64,000 bases of DNA. Origin: JAWLHU01 sp041690255. Its GTDB lineage: Bacteria > Bacillota > Sulfobacillia > Symbiobacteriales > Symbiobacteriaceae. Positions 8,418 through 15,367 of the stretch are shown here, piece by piece. Every line of letters starts with the position of its first letter. The first letter of the stretch is position 1. A model generated the notes under the pieces. It saw nothing but the letters and a program-made list of their open reading frames with translations, was not told the origin of the DNA and searched no databases. Both the position numbers and the translations under genes were made by a program. The stretch covers positions 62,001-126,000 of the forward strand of contig JAWLHU010000009.1 of assembly GCA_041690255.1 (NCBI GenBank), given 5' to 3'.

Positions 8418-8459
8418 TGAAGCCCCCCTGCGCCCACGATCGGGCACAGGGGGGCTTCA
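8418..8459. terminator. Bidirectional terminator hairpin
   Basis: A 13-bp perfect stem (TGAAGCCCCCCTG pairing with CAGGGGGGCTTCA) encloses a 16-base loop between the convergent regulator and livF genes. There is no long T-run, but the symmetric arms start TGAA and end TTCA, so either strand gives a usable stem. Confidence 0.8.
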
Positions 8460-8472
8460 CCATTCACGTCCC

Positions 8473-9183
8473 CTACGATGCATGTCCGCCCAGGTAGGCG
8501 GCCACCACCCGCGGATCCTTCGCCAACTCCGCCGCCGGCCCGGACAGGGTCATGCTGCCCGTATCCAGCACGTAGGCCCGGTGAGCGATCCGCAGCGCCT
8601 GCCGGGCATTCTGCTCCACGAGCAGGACCGTGGTTCCCTCGTCGTTGATCTCCCGGACCAACTTCAGCACCTCCTGCACCACCAGGGGGGCCAACCCCAT
8701 GGATGGCTCATCGAGCAGCAGGAGCTTCGGGCGGGCCATGAGTGCCCGACCCATCACCAGCATCTGCTGCTCCCCGCCCGAGAGCGTGCCGGCGTGCTGC
8801 TGCCGCCGCTCGGCCAGCCGGGGAAAGCGGTCCAGAACCCGGTTCAGGTCCGCCTCGACCTCCCGGTCCCGTCGGGCGTAGGCGCCCATGAGCAGATTCT
8901 CCCGCACCGTCATGCGGGCCAGGACCGCCCGCCCTTCCGGCACCTGTGAGAGCCCAAGCCGGGTGATCTGATCCGGCCGCATCCCCCGCAGTTCCCGGCC
9001 GCCGAACTTCACGCTGCCCCCCTTGGGCCGCACCAGGCCGGAGACCGCCCGCAGGATGGATGACTTGCCCGCACCGTTGGCGCCGATCAGGGAGACGATC
9101 TCCCCCTCGGCCACGGTCAGGTCGACGCCGCGCACCGCCGATACCATGCCGTAGGCGACCTCGAGCCCCTCAATCTGCAGCAC
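8473..9183 (-). CDS. livF: Branched-chain amino acid ABC transporter ATPase LivF
   Basis: This ATP-binding subunit shows Walker A (GANGAGKSS), signature (LSGGEQQ) and Walker B (LLLLDEPSMG), and has the short LivF length. It is last in a livK-H-M-G-F operon and overlaps livG. I favour the GTG at 9183 because GGGAGG lies 7 nt before it; the in-frame ATG two codons upstream sits directly against that site. LivF and LivG form the ATPase pair that drives uptake of leucine, isoleucine and valine or related amides. Confidence 0.93.
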   Translation of the reverse strand: MLQIEGLEVAYGMVSAVRGVDLTVAEGEIVSLIGANGAGKSSILRAVSGLVRPKGGSVKFGGRELRGMRPDQITRLGLSQVPEGRAVLARMTVRENLLMGAYARRDREVEADLNRVLDRFPRLAERRQQHAGTLSGGEQQMLVMGRALMARPKLLLLDEPSMGLAPLVVQEVLKLVREINDEGTTVLLVEQNARQALRIAHRAYVLDTGSMTLSGPAAELAKDPRVVAAYLGGHAS

Positions 9184-9946
9184 CGTCATCCCTCCCGAGG
9201 TAGGCCTCGATCACGGCCGGGTCCACCTGAATCTGCGCCGGCGTTCCCTCCGCGATCTTCTGCCCGAAGTTGAGCACCGCCACCCGGTCGCAGAGGTTCA
9301 TGACCACGTGCATGTCGTGCTCGATCAGGAGCACCGTGACCCCTCGCTCCCGGATCTTCCGGATCAGGTCCATCAGTTCCCGGCTCTCGCTCTCGTTCAT
9401 GCCGGCGGCCGGCTCATCCAGGCAGAGAAGCTGCGGCTCCGTCGCCAGCGCCCGAGCGATCTCCAGCCGCCGCTGCCGCCCATAGGGCAGGCCTGCTGCG
9501 GGCAGATCCGCCGCGCCGGCGAGGCCGACCAGGTCGAGGAGACCCATGGCCCGCTCCCGGGCGGCCGACTCCTCCCGCCGCACGCTCGGCGTCCGGATGA
9601 TCCCCCCGAAGACCCCTGCCCGAAGCCGGACGTGTGTCCCCACAAGCACATTCTCCAGGGCGGTCATCTCGCCGAAGAGGCGGATGTTCTGGAACGTGCG
9701 GGCCATGCCCATCTCCGTGACACGATATGGCGCAAGGCCCACCACAGACCGGCCTGCAAACTCCACCGACCCGGCTGATGGTGGCAGCAGACCCGTGATC
9801 AGATTGAAGCAGGTGGTCTTGCCAGCCCCGTTGGGGCCGATCAAGCCGAAGATCTCGCCCGGCTCGATCGCCAGACTCACATCGGCCACCGCGGCCAGCC
9901 CCCCGAAGCGACGGGTCAACCCTTGCACTCGAAGCAGTGCGCTCAC
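9170..9946 (-). CDS. livG: Branched-chain amino acid ABC transporter ATPase LivG
   Basis: The 258-residue ATPase has Walker A (GPNGAGKTT), Walker B (LLCLDEPAAGMN) and the LivG-type tail ending AYLGRDD. In place of the usual LSGGQ it reads LPYGRQRRLE, which is normal for LivG proteins. The start is the GTG at 9946, which shares GTGA with the livM stop codon. Extending upstream to 10006 would add a low-complexity Ala/Arg segment encoded inside livM. Confidence 0.93.
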   Translation of the reverse strand: MSALLRVQGLTRRFGGLAAVADVSLAIEPGEIFGLIGPNGAGKTTCFNLITGLLPPSAGSVEFAGRSVVGLAPYRVTEMGMARTFQNIRLFGEMTALENVLVGTHVRLRAGVFGGIIRTPSVRREESAARERAMGLLDLVGLAGAADLPAAGLPYGRQRRLEIARALATEPQLLCLDEPAAGMNESESRELMDLIRKIRERGVTVLLIEHDMHVVMNLCDRVAVLNFGQKIAEGTPAQIQVDPAVIEAYLGRDDGAAD

Positions 9947-10896
9947 GCCCCCGCCCCCTTCCCGGGAGCCGGGCGCCTGGGCCCGAGCCCGAGCCGGCGC
10001 CGCCATCCGGCGAACATGCCCGGCGTCAGCAGCCCCTGAGGCCGCACCAGGACCATCAGCATCATCAGCCCGCCATAGACGATCAGCCGGAGATCCTTCG
10101 CCTCTCGCAGGTACTCGGAGAGCGCTCGGAGCAGGGCCGCGCCCAGCACCGGCCCCGCCGGGACCGCCGTGCCGCCCACCACGACGAAGACCAGCATCTC
10201 CACCGCCCGGCTGAAGCCGAAGTCGTTCGGGCCAATGAAGTAGGTCAGGTGGGCCATCATCCCCCCGGCCACGCCCGCCAGAAACGCTCCCTGAGCAAAG
10301 GCGAGCACCTTGTAGTAGGTGGTGTTGATCCCCATGGCCGACGCCGCCACCTCATCGGTCCGAATGGCGGTAAAGGCCCGTCCCACCCGGCTCTTCCCCT
10401 GGCGGACGATCAGCCAGTAGGCCAGCCCCAGCAGGGCCGCACTGATCAGGAGCACCAGCAGGTTGGCGAACTGCGCCATCGTCAGCCCGAGGGGGGCCTC
10501 CGCCAGAACGCCTCGCAGGAATCGCTGAAGCCGAGCCGCCAGATTAGGAATATCCTTCAGCCCCAGGGCGCCGCCCGTAATCGTCAGGTTGTTCGCGATC
10601 ACCACCAGGGACTGTGTAAAGCCCAGGGTGGCGATGGCCAGGTAGACACCCCGCAGCCGGAGGGTCGCGGCGCCCAGCGGCACCGCCACGACGGCGGCAA
10701 GCAGTCCGCCTGCCGGCACCGTCAGCCAGATCGGCCATCCCAGGCGGATGGCGAGCAGCCCGGCGGTGTAGCCACCCAGCAGCATGAACCCAGCGTTGCC
10801 CAGCGTCAGCTGCCCCGTCGAGAGGACCAGGTAGACCGAGAGCCCAAGAATCCCGCTTATGCAGATGAAGGTCGCGACCTGAAGATAGTAACTCAT
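9943..10896 (-). CDS. livM: Branched-chain amino acid ABC transporter permease LivM
   Basis: The 317-residue integral membrane protein matches LivM in length, position and motifs: LGNAGFMLLGGYTAGL near the N-terminus, LRLRGVYLAIATLGF, and GRAFTAIRTDEVAASAMGI as the coupling loop contacting the ATPase. It begins 3 nt after livH stops. It forms the channel heterodimer with LivH. Confidence 0.93.
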   Translation of the reverse strand: MSYYLQVATFICISGILGLSVYLVLSTGQLTLGNAGFMLLGGYTAGLLAIRLGWPIWLTVPAGGLLAAVVAVPLGAATLRLRGVYLAIATLGFTQSLVVIANNLTITGGALGLKDIPNLAARLQRFLRGVLAEAPLGLTMAQFANLLVLLISAALLGLAYWLIVRQGKSRVGRAFTAIRTDEVAASAMGINTTYYKVLAFAQGAFLAGVAGGMMAHLTYFIGPNDFGFSRAVEMLVFVVVGGTAVPAGPVLGAALLRALSEYLREAKDLRLIVYGGLMMLMVLVRPQGLLTPGMFAGWRRRLGLGPRRPAPGKGAGA

Positions 10897-10899
10897 CGC

Positions 10900-11790
10900 C
10901 TACGACCTCCTCGTCACGGCGGCGTTCTGGCCGAAGAGCCCCTGCGGCCGCACGACCAGGATCAGGAACAGGAAGATGAAGGCGACCGCATCCTTATAAC
11001 CGGAGAACGCCCCGCCGTAGGCGACGGTCATCGCCTCCAGCACGCCGATCAGCAGGCCGCCGGCCACGGCGCCCGAGACGTTCCCCAGCCCGCCCAGAAT
11101 GATCACCGCCAGCCCCTTCAGCCCATAGCCGAGGCCCATGACGGCGGAGACCGAGACGAAGGAGACACCGACCAGCACCCCGGCGGCACCTCCCAGGGCC
11201 GAGGCGAGCATGACGGTCGCCAGCACGATCCCCGAGACGTTGACGCCCAGGAGGGCGGCTGTCTCCGCGTTCTCGGAGACAGCCCGCACCGCCCGGCCCA
11301 AACCCGTTCGGGAGAGCGTCCACTGCAGCAGGATCATCAGCACGAGCGAGACGCCGAGGACGACCAACTGGGTCGCCGTCGCCTGAAGCGGTCCCAGCTT
11401 CAGGACCCCACTGCTGAGCGGGACCCGGAACGGGAGCGGCTCAGCCCCCGCAAACCGGATCATCAGGTTCTGGAGCACCATACCGAGTCCAATGGTCGAG
11501 ATCAGCGGTGCGAGATTGGAGACGCCCTTCCGCCGGAGCGCCCGGAGCGCAGTAAACTCCAGGACGGCGCCCAGCAGGGCGGCCCCGATCATCCCGCCCA
11601 GGAGTGCGGGGACCAGGCCCCAGCCCAGCAGCATCACCAGGGCGTATCCGACCATTGCACCGATCATGAAGACCTCGCCGTGGGCCATGTTAATGATCTC
11701 CAGCACGCCGAAGATCAGGGTATAGCCAATGGCGATCAGTGCATAGGTGCCACCCTGGGTCAGCCCGTTCAGGAGTTGCTGCAAGAACAT
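10900..11790 (-). CDS. livH: Branched-chain amino acid ABC transporter permease LivH
   Basis: The 296-residue permease starts with FLQQLLNGLTQGGTYALIAI, the classic LivH N-terminus, and carries LGRAVRAVSENAETAALLGV as the ATPase-coupling loop. Its ATG directly abuts the livK stop codon (no spacer), so translation is coupled. It pairs with LivM. Confidence 0.94.
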   Translation of the reverse strand: MFLQQLLNGLTQGGTYALIAIGYTLIFGVLEIINMAHGEVFMIGAMVGYALVMLLGWGLVPALLGGMIGAALLGAVLEFTALRALRRKGVSNLAPLISTIGLGMVLQNLMIRFAGAEPLPFRVPLSSGVLKLGPLQATATQLVVLGVSLVLMILLQWTLSRTGLGRAVRAVSENAETAALLGVNVSGIVLATVMLASALGGAAGVLVGVSFVSVSAVMGLGYGLKGLAVIILGGLGNVSGAVAGGLLIGVLEAMTVAYGGAFSGYKDAVAFIFLFLILVVRPQGLFGQNAAVTRRS

Positions 11791-12975
11791 CTACTTCTTC
11801 AGCTCCACGTACTGCCCGCCCTGGATCTCCAACACGAAGGGCGTCATGACCGGGTTCCGGTTCTCGTCAAAGGCGAACTGGCCGGTGACACCTACGTAGT
11901 TCTTAATGCCGGCCAGGGCGTCACGGATCTTGTCCCGGTTGTCGCCGCCCTGCTTCAACGCCTCAGCGATCAGCATCATGCCGTCGTACGCCTGGGCAGC
12001 GAACTGGTCCGGGGCCTTGCCGGTCTTCTCGGTATACGCCTTCACGAATGCCTTCACCTTGGCGTCATCGCGCCCCCCAAACCAGGGCGAGCCGACGATC
12101 GAGCCCTCGGCAGCCTCCTTCGCGACCTCGGCCAGCTTGGGGCTGTTGAAGCCGTTCCCGCCGATAATGGGCCCCTTGTACCCGGCCTGCCGGGCCTGGA
12201 CCATAAAGAGCGCCGCTTCTTGATAGAGGCTGGAGACGACGAGACCGTCCGGATTGGCCGCCAGCACCTTCGTGATCTGGGCGCCGAACTCCCGGTCCCC
12301 GGTGTTAAAGGAAGCCTCGACCACCACCTCGATCCCCTGCTTCTTCAGCTCCTCCATGAACGTGTTGTAGCCGGAGACCGAGAACTGGTCGTTGGCCGCA
12401 TGGAGCACGGCCACCTTCTTCAGGTTGTACTTCTCCCTGGCCGCCTTGACCGTGTAGGGCAGCACGCCGGCCTCGGGCAGCGAGTTACGGAAGACGAAGT
12501 TGCCAATGTCTGTAATCCCCTTGGCGGTAGTCGAGACCCCGAGGATCGGCACCCCCGCCTCCTGGGCGACCTTGCCGGCGGAGGACATCTCGCCGGAGAG
12601 GGTCGGGCCGATGATCGCCAGGACCTCATCCTTGTCGATCAGCTTTCGGACGGCGTTGACCGCCTCTTCCGTCTTGCCCTGGCTGTCCTCAAACGTCACC
12701 TCGATCATCCGGCCATTAATGCCGCCAGCCTTGTTGATCTCCTCGACCGCCAGTTCGACACCGGGGCGCTGGGCGAGGCCGTAGCCGGCGTTGTTGCCCG
12801 AGAGAATGAAGACCGCCCCGACCTTGAGCGGCTTCGCCTCCGCCGCCGGAGTTCCACCGGTGCCGCCCGATTGGGGCGAAGCCTCCTTGCCACCCCCGCA
12901 CCCTGCCAGAAGCCCCACCGTCATCGCCAGTGCTACGCCAAACGCTGCTATCCGGGTCCCCTTCCCCTTCCGCAT
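11791..12975 (-). CDS. livK: Branched-chain amino acid ABC transporter binding lipoprotein LivK/LivJ
   Basis: The 394-residue protein has a lipoprotein signal (ALAMTVGLLAGCGGG) and the type I periplasmic-binding fold of the LivJ family: LKVGAVFILSGNNAGYG at the N-lobe, then GVELAVEEINKAGGINGR. It is the first gene of the operon and the extracellular receptor. A TTG one codon before the ATG at 12975 is equally well spaced from GGGGAGGG, so the exact start is open. Specificity in this family ranges from Leu/Ile/Val to amides and urea; the neighbours do not narrow it. Confidence 0.92.
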   Translation of the reverse strand: MRKGKGTRIAAFGVALAMTVGLLAGCGGGKEASPQSGGTGGTPAAEAKPLKVGAVFILSGNNAGYGLAQRPGVELAVEEINKAGGINGRMIEVTFEDSQGKTEEAVNAVRKLIDKDEVLAIIGPTLSGEMSSAGKVAQEAGVPILGVSTTAKGITDIGNFVFRNSLPEAGVLPYTVKAAREKYNLKKVAVLHAANDQFSVSGYNTFMEELKKQGIEVVVEASFNTGDREFGAQITKVLAANPDGLVVSSLYQEAALFMVQARQAGYKGPIIGGNGFNSPKLAEVAKEAAEGSIVGSPWFGGRDDAKVKAFVKAYTEKTGKAPDQFAAQAYDGMMLIAEALKQGGDNRDKIRDALAGIKNYVGVTGQFAFDENRNPVMTPFVLEIQGGQYVELKK

Positions 12976-13354
12976 CAAGAAGCACCCTCCCCTGTCGTTA
13001 CATCAAGATCTTCGATTCTTTACTAGGCGACTATCTTGAATGACTAAATGTACGACATGGGTTGAATAGACTCCTCTATCTGCCTTAACGCAATTTCACC
13101 CACATTCACCCGCGAGGCACCGCTTCGCGGAAACTGCCCCCTGCCCGAAGAGTGCAGGGGGCCTTCTCGCGTTCGGCACCCTCATCCAACCTGAACAAGT
13201 GACCATTAGAAACCTACAAGTCTCCTGACATGAGGGCTCTTAGAAGGAATTGTCTCGTTAGATAAAATTTCTGGCTTTATGTATTTGTACACTGCCGGAC
13301 TCGCTGCTCTTTCTATAGTACGCTCCTGAAGAAAAATGTGGGGAGGAATGCCTG
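12976..13354. other. Intergenic region with two hairpins between liv and the split-sigma genes
   Basis: No gene is visible. Two hairpins lie side by side: CCGCGA/TCGCGG at 13110-13130 and a 9-bp stem GCCCCCTGC/GCAGGGGGC at 13136-13162. The region around 13240-13320 is AT-rich. TATAGT at 13314-13319 is the likeliest -10 for the sigma gene, but no good -35 stands at 17 bases, so an alternative or self-activated promoter is possible. Confidence 0.5.
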
Positions 13355-13810
13355 GTGGGGATCTGCCTTCAAGATGAACTCCGTGAGCGTCGCCTGATCG
13401 CTTATATCAGCAAATCAGCCTACTGCTACGCGAAGCGCTGGCGCCAGTCCTGGCGGAAGCGAGCCCAGCGAGAGGTTCTTCAGCTGAACGCACCCATTCG
13501 GGAGGTGGTCGAGGGCTCTGACGAGTTCGGCAGCCTCATTCCCGGGGCGCCGGCGGCCGAGGAGGAGTACCTGGTCACCGCCCCGATCGAGCAGACCATC
13601 TCGGATGTGGCCCTGTTAGTGGCCTACCAGAAGCTGTCCCCCACCCACCGAAAGGTCCTGAAGGACCTCGTCTTCGACCTCCGGACCCAGCGGGACGTCG
13701 CAGATCGCCTTGGCGTTACGCAGCAATCGGTCAGCTTCGCGAAGCGGCAAGCGCTCCGCCATCTGCGCCGGGCGGTCAGGGCGAAGGGGAGATCCGACCG
13801 TGACAGCTAA
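13355..13810 (+). CDS. Sigma factor region-4-type protein (SigO-like half of a split sigma)
   Basis: The 151-residue protein ends in a sigma region 4-like HTH: LSPTHRKVLKDLVFDL, then QRDVADRLGVTQQSVSFAKR (about residues 92-140). No recognisable region 2 for -10 recognition is present. The GTG start has GGGAGG 8 nt upstream. The next gene overlaps it by 11 bases and carries a region-2-like domain. In Bacillus subtilis SigO (YvrI) and RsoA (YvrHa) form just such a two-protein sigma factor from adjacent genes; the equivalence here is by layout and domain content. It probably directs transcription of the genes that follow. Confidence 0.75.
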   Translation: MGICLQDELRERRLIAYISKSAYCYAKRWRQSWRKRAQREVLQLNAPIREVVEGSDEFGSLIPGAPAAEEEYLVTAPIEQTISDVALLVAYQKLSPTHRKVLKDLVFDLRTQRDVADRLGVTQQSVSFAKRQALRHLRRAVRAKGRSDRDS

Positions 13811-14063
13811 GGAGAGCCTCCTCTCCCTGGTTACCCGTGCCCAAGGGAGTGACCCAATCGCCCTCGCCGACCTGTTGCACCGCTTCCGGCCCCTGGTTCG
13901 GAAGTGCTGCCAGGGCCTTCCACCCTTTGAGCGTGAGGACCTGGAACAGGAGCTCTACCTGCTGATCAGCCGGATCGTTCTGAACTACCCGGTCCACGAC
14001 AGCTCGTCCCGGTTCGAGTGCACCTGTGAAGGGGGTGATTGGGCCGACCAGCTCGATGCCTGA
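13800..14063 (+). CDS. RsoA-like sigma region-2-type co-factor
   Basis: The 87-residue protein contains DPIALADLLHRFRPLVRKCC and FEREDLEQELYLLISRIVLN, which resembles the first helices of sigma-70 region 2 and the conserved N-terminal domain of RsoA-type helpers. The GTG start lies inside the preceding gene (11-base overlap), 8 nt after AAGGGGAG, so the two subunits are made together. The C-terminal tail SSSRFECTCEGGDWADQLDA has two cysteines three residues apart, which is unusual. I infer that it supplies core binding and -10 contacts to its partner. Confidence 0.7.
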   Translation: MTAKESLLSLVTRAQGSDPIALADLLHRFRPLVRKCCQGLPPFEREDLEQELYLLISRIVLNYPVHDSSSRFECTCEGGDWADQLDA

Positions 14064-14154
14064 CCGCTCCCGGCGGTTGGCTCGGCACCAACCGACCCGG
14101 CGTCACCCGGTCCCGTTCCCCGTCCCCCAATACTGATCAAGGAGTGACATCAAC

Positions 14155-14940
14155 ATGAACCATGTCTCTGACTATGGCTCCATCGTTTCGTACATGGCCC
14201 CGCAGACCTCTGTGCAGATGGCCCCGCAGGGCGCCATCGGCGATATGATCGGCACCCTCGTCCCCACCATCGGCAACGCCGTCGGCCAGGTCGCCGGCGC
14301 CGTCGCCCCGTTCCTGCCCTTCAGCGCCGGCCCGCAGGTCGCCCAGCAGATGGCCCCGCAGGGCGCCATCGGCAACCTGATCGGTACTCTGGTCCCCACC
14401 ATCGGCAACGCCGTCGGCCAGGTCGCCGGCGCCGTCGCCCCGCTCCTGCCCTTCAGCGCCGGCCCGCAGGTCGCCCAGCAGATGGCCCCGCAGGGCGCCA
14501 TCGGCAACCTGATCGGCACCCTGGTCCCCACCATCGGCAACGCCGTCGGCCAAGTCGCCGGTGCCGTCGGCCCGCTCCTGCCCTTCAGCGCCGGCCCGCA
14601 GACCGCCGTCCAGATGGTCCCGCAGGGCGCCATCGGCAGCGTAGTCGGTGCGCTCGCCCCCACCCTCGGCAACGTCCTGGGCAGCATCGGTGGCCTGCTC
14701 CCCTTCAGCGCTGCCCCGCAGGCCGCTGTCCAGATGGCCCCGCAGGGCGCCATCGGCAACGTGGTCGGTGCGCTGCTCCCCTTCCACGCCGCACCGCAGG
14801 TCGCCCAGCAGACCGCCGTCCAGATGGCCCCGCAGGGTGTCGTCGGCGGCCTGATCGGCAGCCTGGCCCCCGTCCTCGGCAACATCGGCGGGGCCGTCGG
14901 CAGCCTGCTGCCCTTCCATGCTGCGCCGCGGGGCTACTAG
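14155..14940 (+). CDS. Six-repeat Gly/Ala/Pro-rich hydrophobic protein (unknown function)
   Basis: After 20 residues the 261-residue protein is six tandem units, each opening with QMAPQG or QMVPQG: they start at 14215, 14347, 14479, 14611, 14731 and 14821 (44, 44, 44, 40, 30 and 39 residues). A full unit runs through GAIGNLIGTLVPTIGNAVG, a glycine-zipper-like stretch, to LLPFSAGPQ. There is no signal peptide or Cys, and charged residues are almost absent. AAGGAGTG lies 8 nt before the ATG. It looks like a structural, assembling or membrane-active polypeptide, or a multi-copy peptide precursor for the protease encoded downstream. No named family recognised. Confidence 0.85.
   Translation: MNHVSDYGSIVSYMAPQTSVQMAPQGAIGDMIGTLVPTIGNAVGQVAGAVAPFLPFSAGPQVAQQMAPQGAIGNLIGTLVPTIGNAVGQVAGAVAPLLPFSAGPQVAQQMAPQGAIGNLIGTLVPTIGNAVGQVAGAVGPLLPFSAGPQTAVQMVPQGAIGSVVGALAPTLGNVLGSIGGLLPFSAAPQAAVQMAPQGAIGNVVGALLPFHAAPQVAQQTAVQMAPQGVVGGLIGSLAPVLGNIGGAVGSLLPFHAAPRGY
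14215..14937 (+). repeat. Intragenic tandem repeat, mostly 132-bp units
   Basis: Units begin at 14215, 14347, 14479 and 14611 with an exact 132-bp period, then at 14731 and 14821 after shorter units. Units 1-3 are almost identical even at third codon positions, which points to recent duplication or gene conversion, whereas units 4-6 have diverged. Confidence 0.9.
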
Positions 14941-15052
14941 GCCCGCGAACTAATCTGCCGCTGAGCCGGCCCCGGCAGCCCGCCGATCGCCACCCGGTGA
15001 TCCGTGCGGGCGCCGGGGTCCACCCGGCGACCACCGAGGGGAGGTCCCACCT

Positions 15053-15343
15053 ATGACCGATTCGTGTAGGAGCGACGAGCACTGGCTCCTCAGCGCTGCC
15101 GATGAACCCTCCGAGTCGTTTGACCAGATCCTGGCCTGGCTGGTGCAGCGCCCGGACCTGGTCAGGAGCCTCAAGGTCAACCGCACCGTGCAGCATGTCG
15201 CCTTTCGCGCCTCGGCGGTCACCGTCGGGGAGCTGAGGCTCGCCTTCCCGCTCGCCGCCCTCAAGATCGAGCCCGACACGCCCTTGGAGATGTTCCGTGC
15301 CGCCCCGCACTGCCAGTCCCAGCGATCCGAACAGGCCGTCTGA
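15053..15343 (+). CDS. Small protein of unknown function in the repeat-protein/protease cluster
   Basis: This 96-residue soluble protein has no recognised domain. It has an acidic N-terminal half, a central LAWLVQRPDLVRSLKVNRTV and a helical-looking VTVGELRLAFPLAALKIEP. GGGGAGG lies 9 nt before the ATG, and good codon usage supports it as real. It lies between the repeat protein and the protease, so a chaperone, inhibitor or adaptor of one of them is possible; nothing in the sequence decides. Confidence 0.8.
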   Translation: MTDSCRSDEHWLLSAADEPSESFDQILAWLVQRPDLVRSLKVNRTVQHVAFRASAVTVGELRLAFPLAALKIEPDTPLEMFRAAPHCQSQRSEQAV

Positions 15344-15367
15344 TGACGGTTGAGAGGAGGAGAACCA

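Noticed and set aside
9937..13026. A plus-strand open frame of more than 1000 codons opposite the liv operon
   Set aside because: It lies antisense to five clearly recognised transporter genes, is made of Arg/Gln/Pro/His/Asp-rich low-complexity sequence typical of a GC-rich shadow frame, and has no SD or domain. Similar long antisense frames at 14705-17086 (minus), 19543-21807 (plus) and 62747-63871 (minus) were rejected for the same reason.
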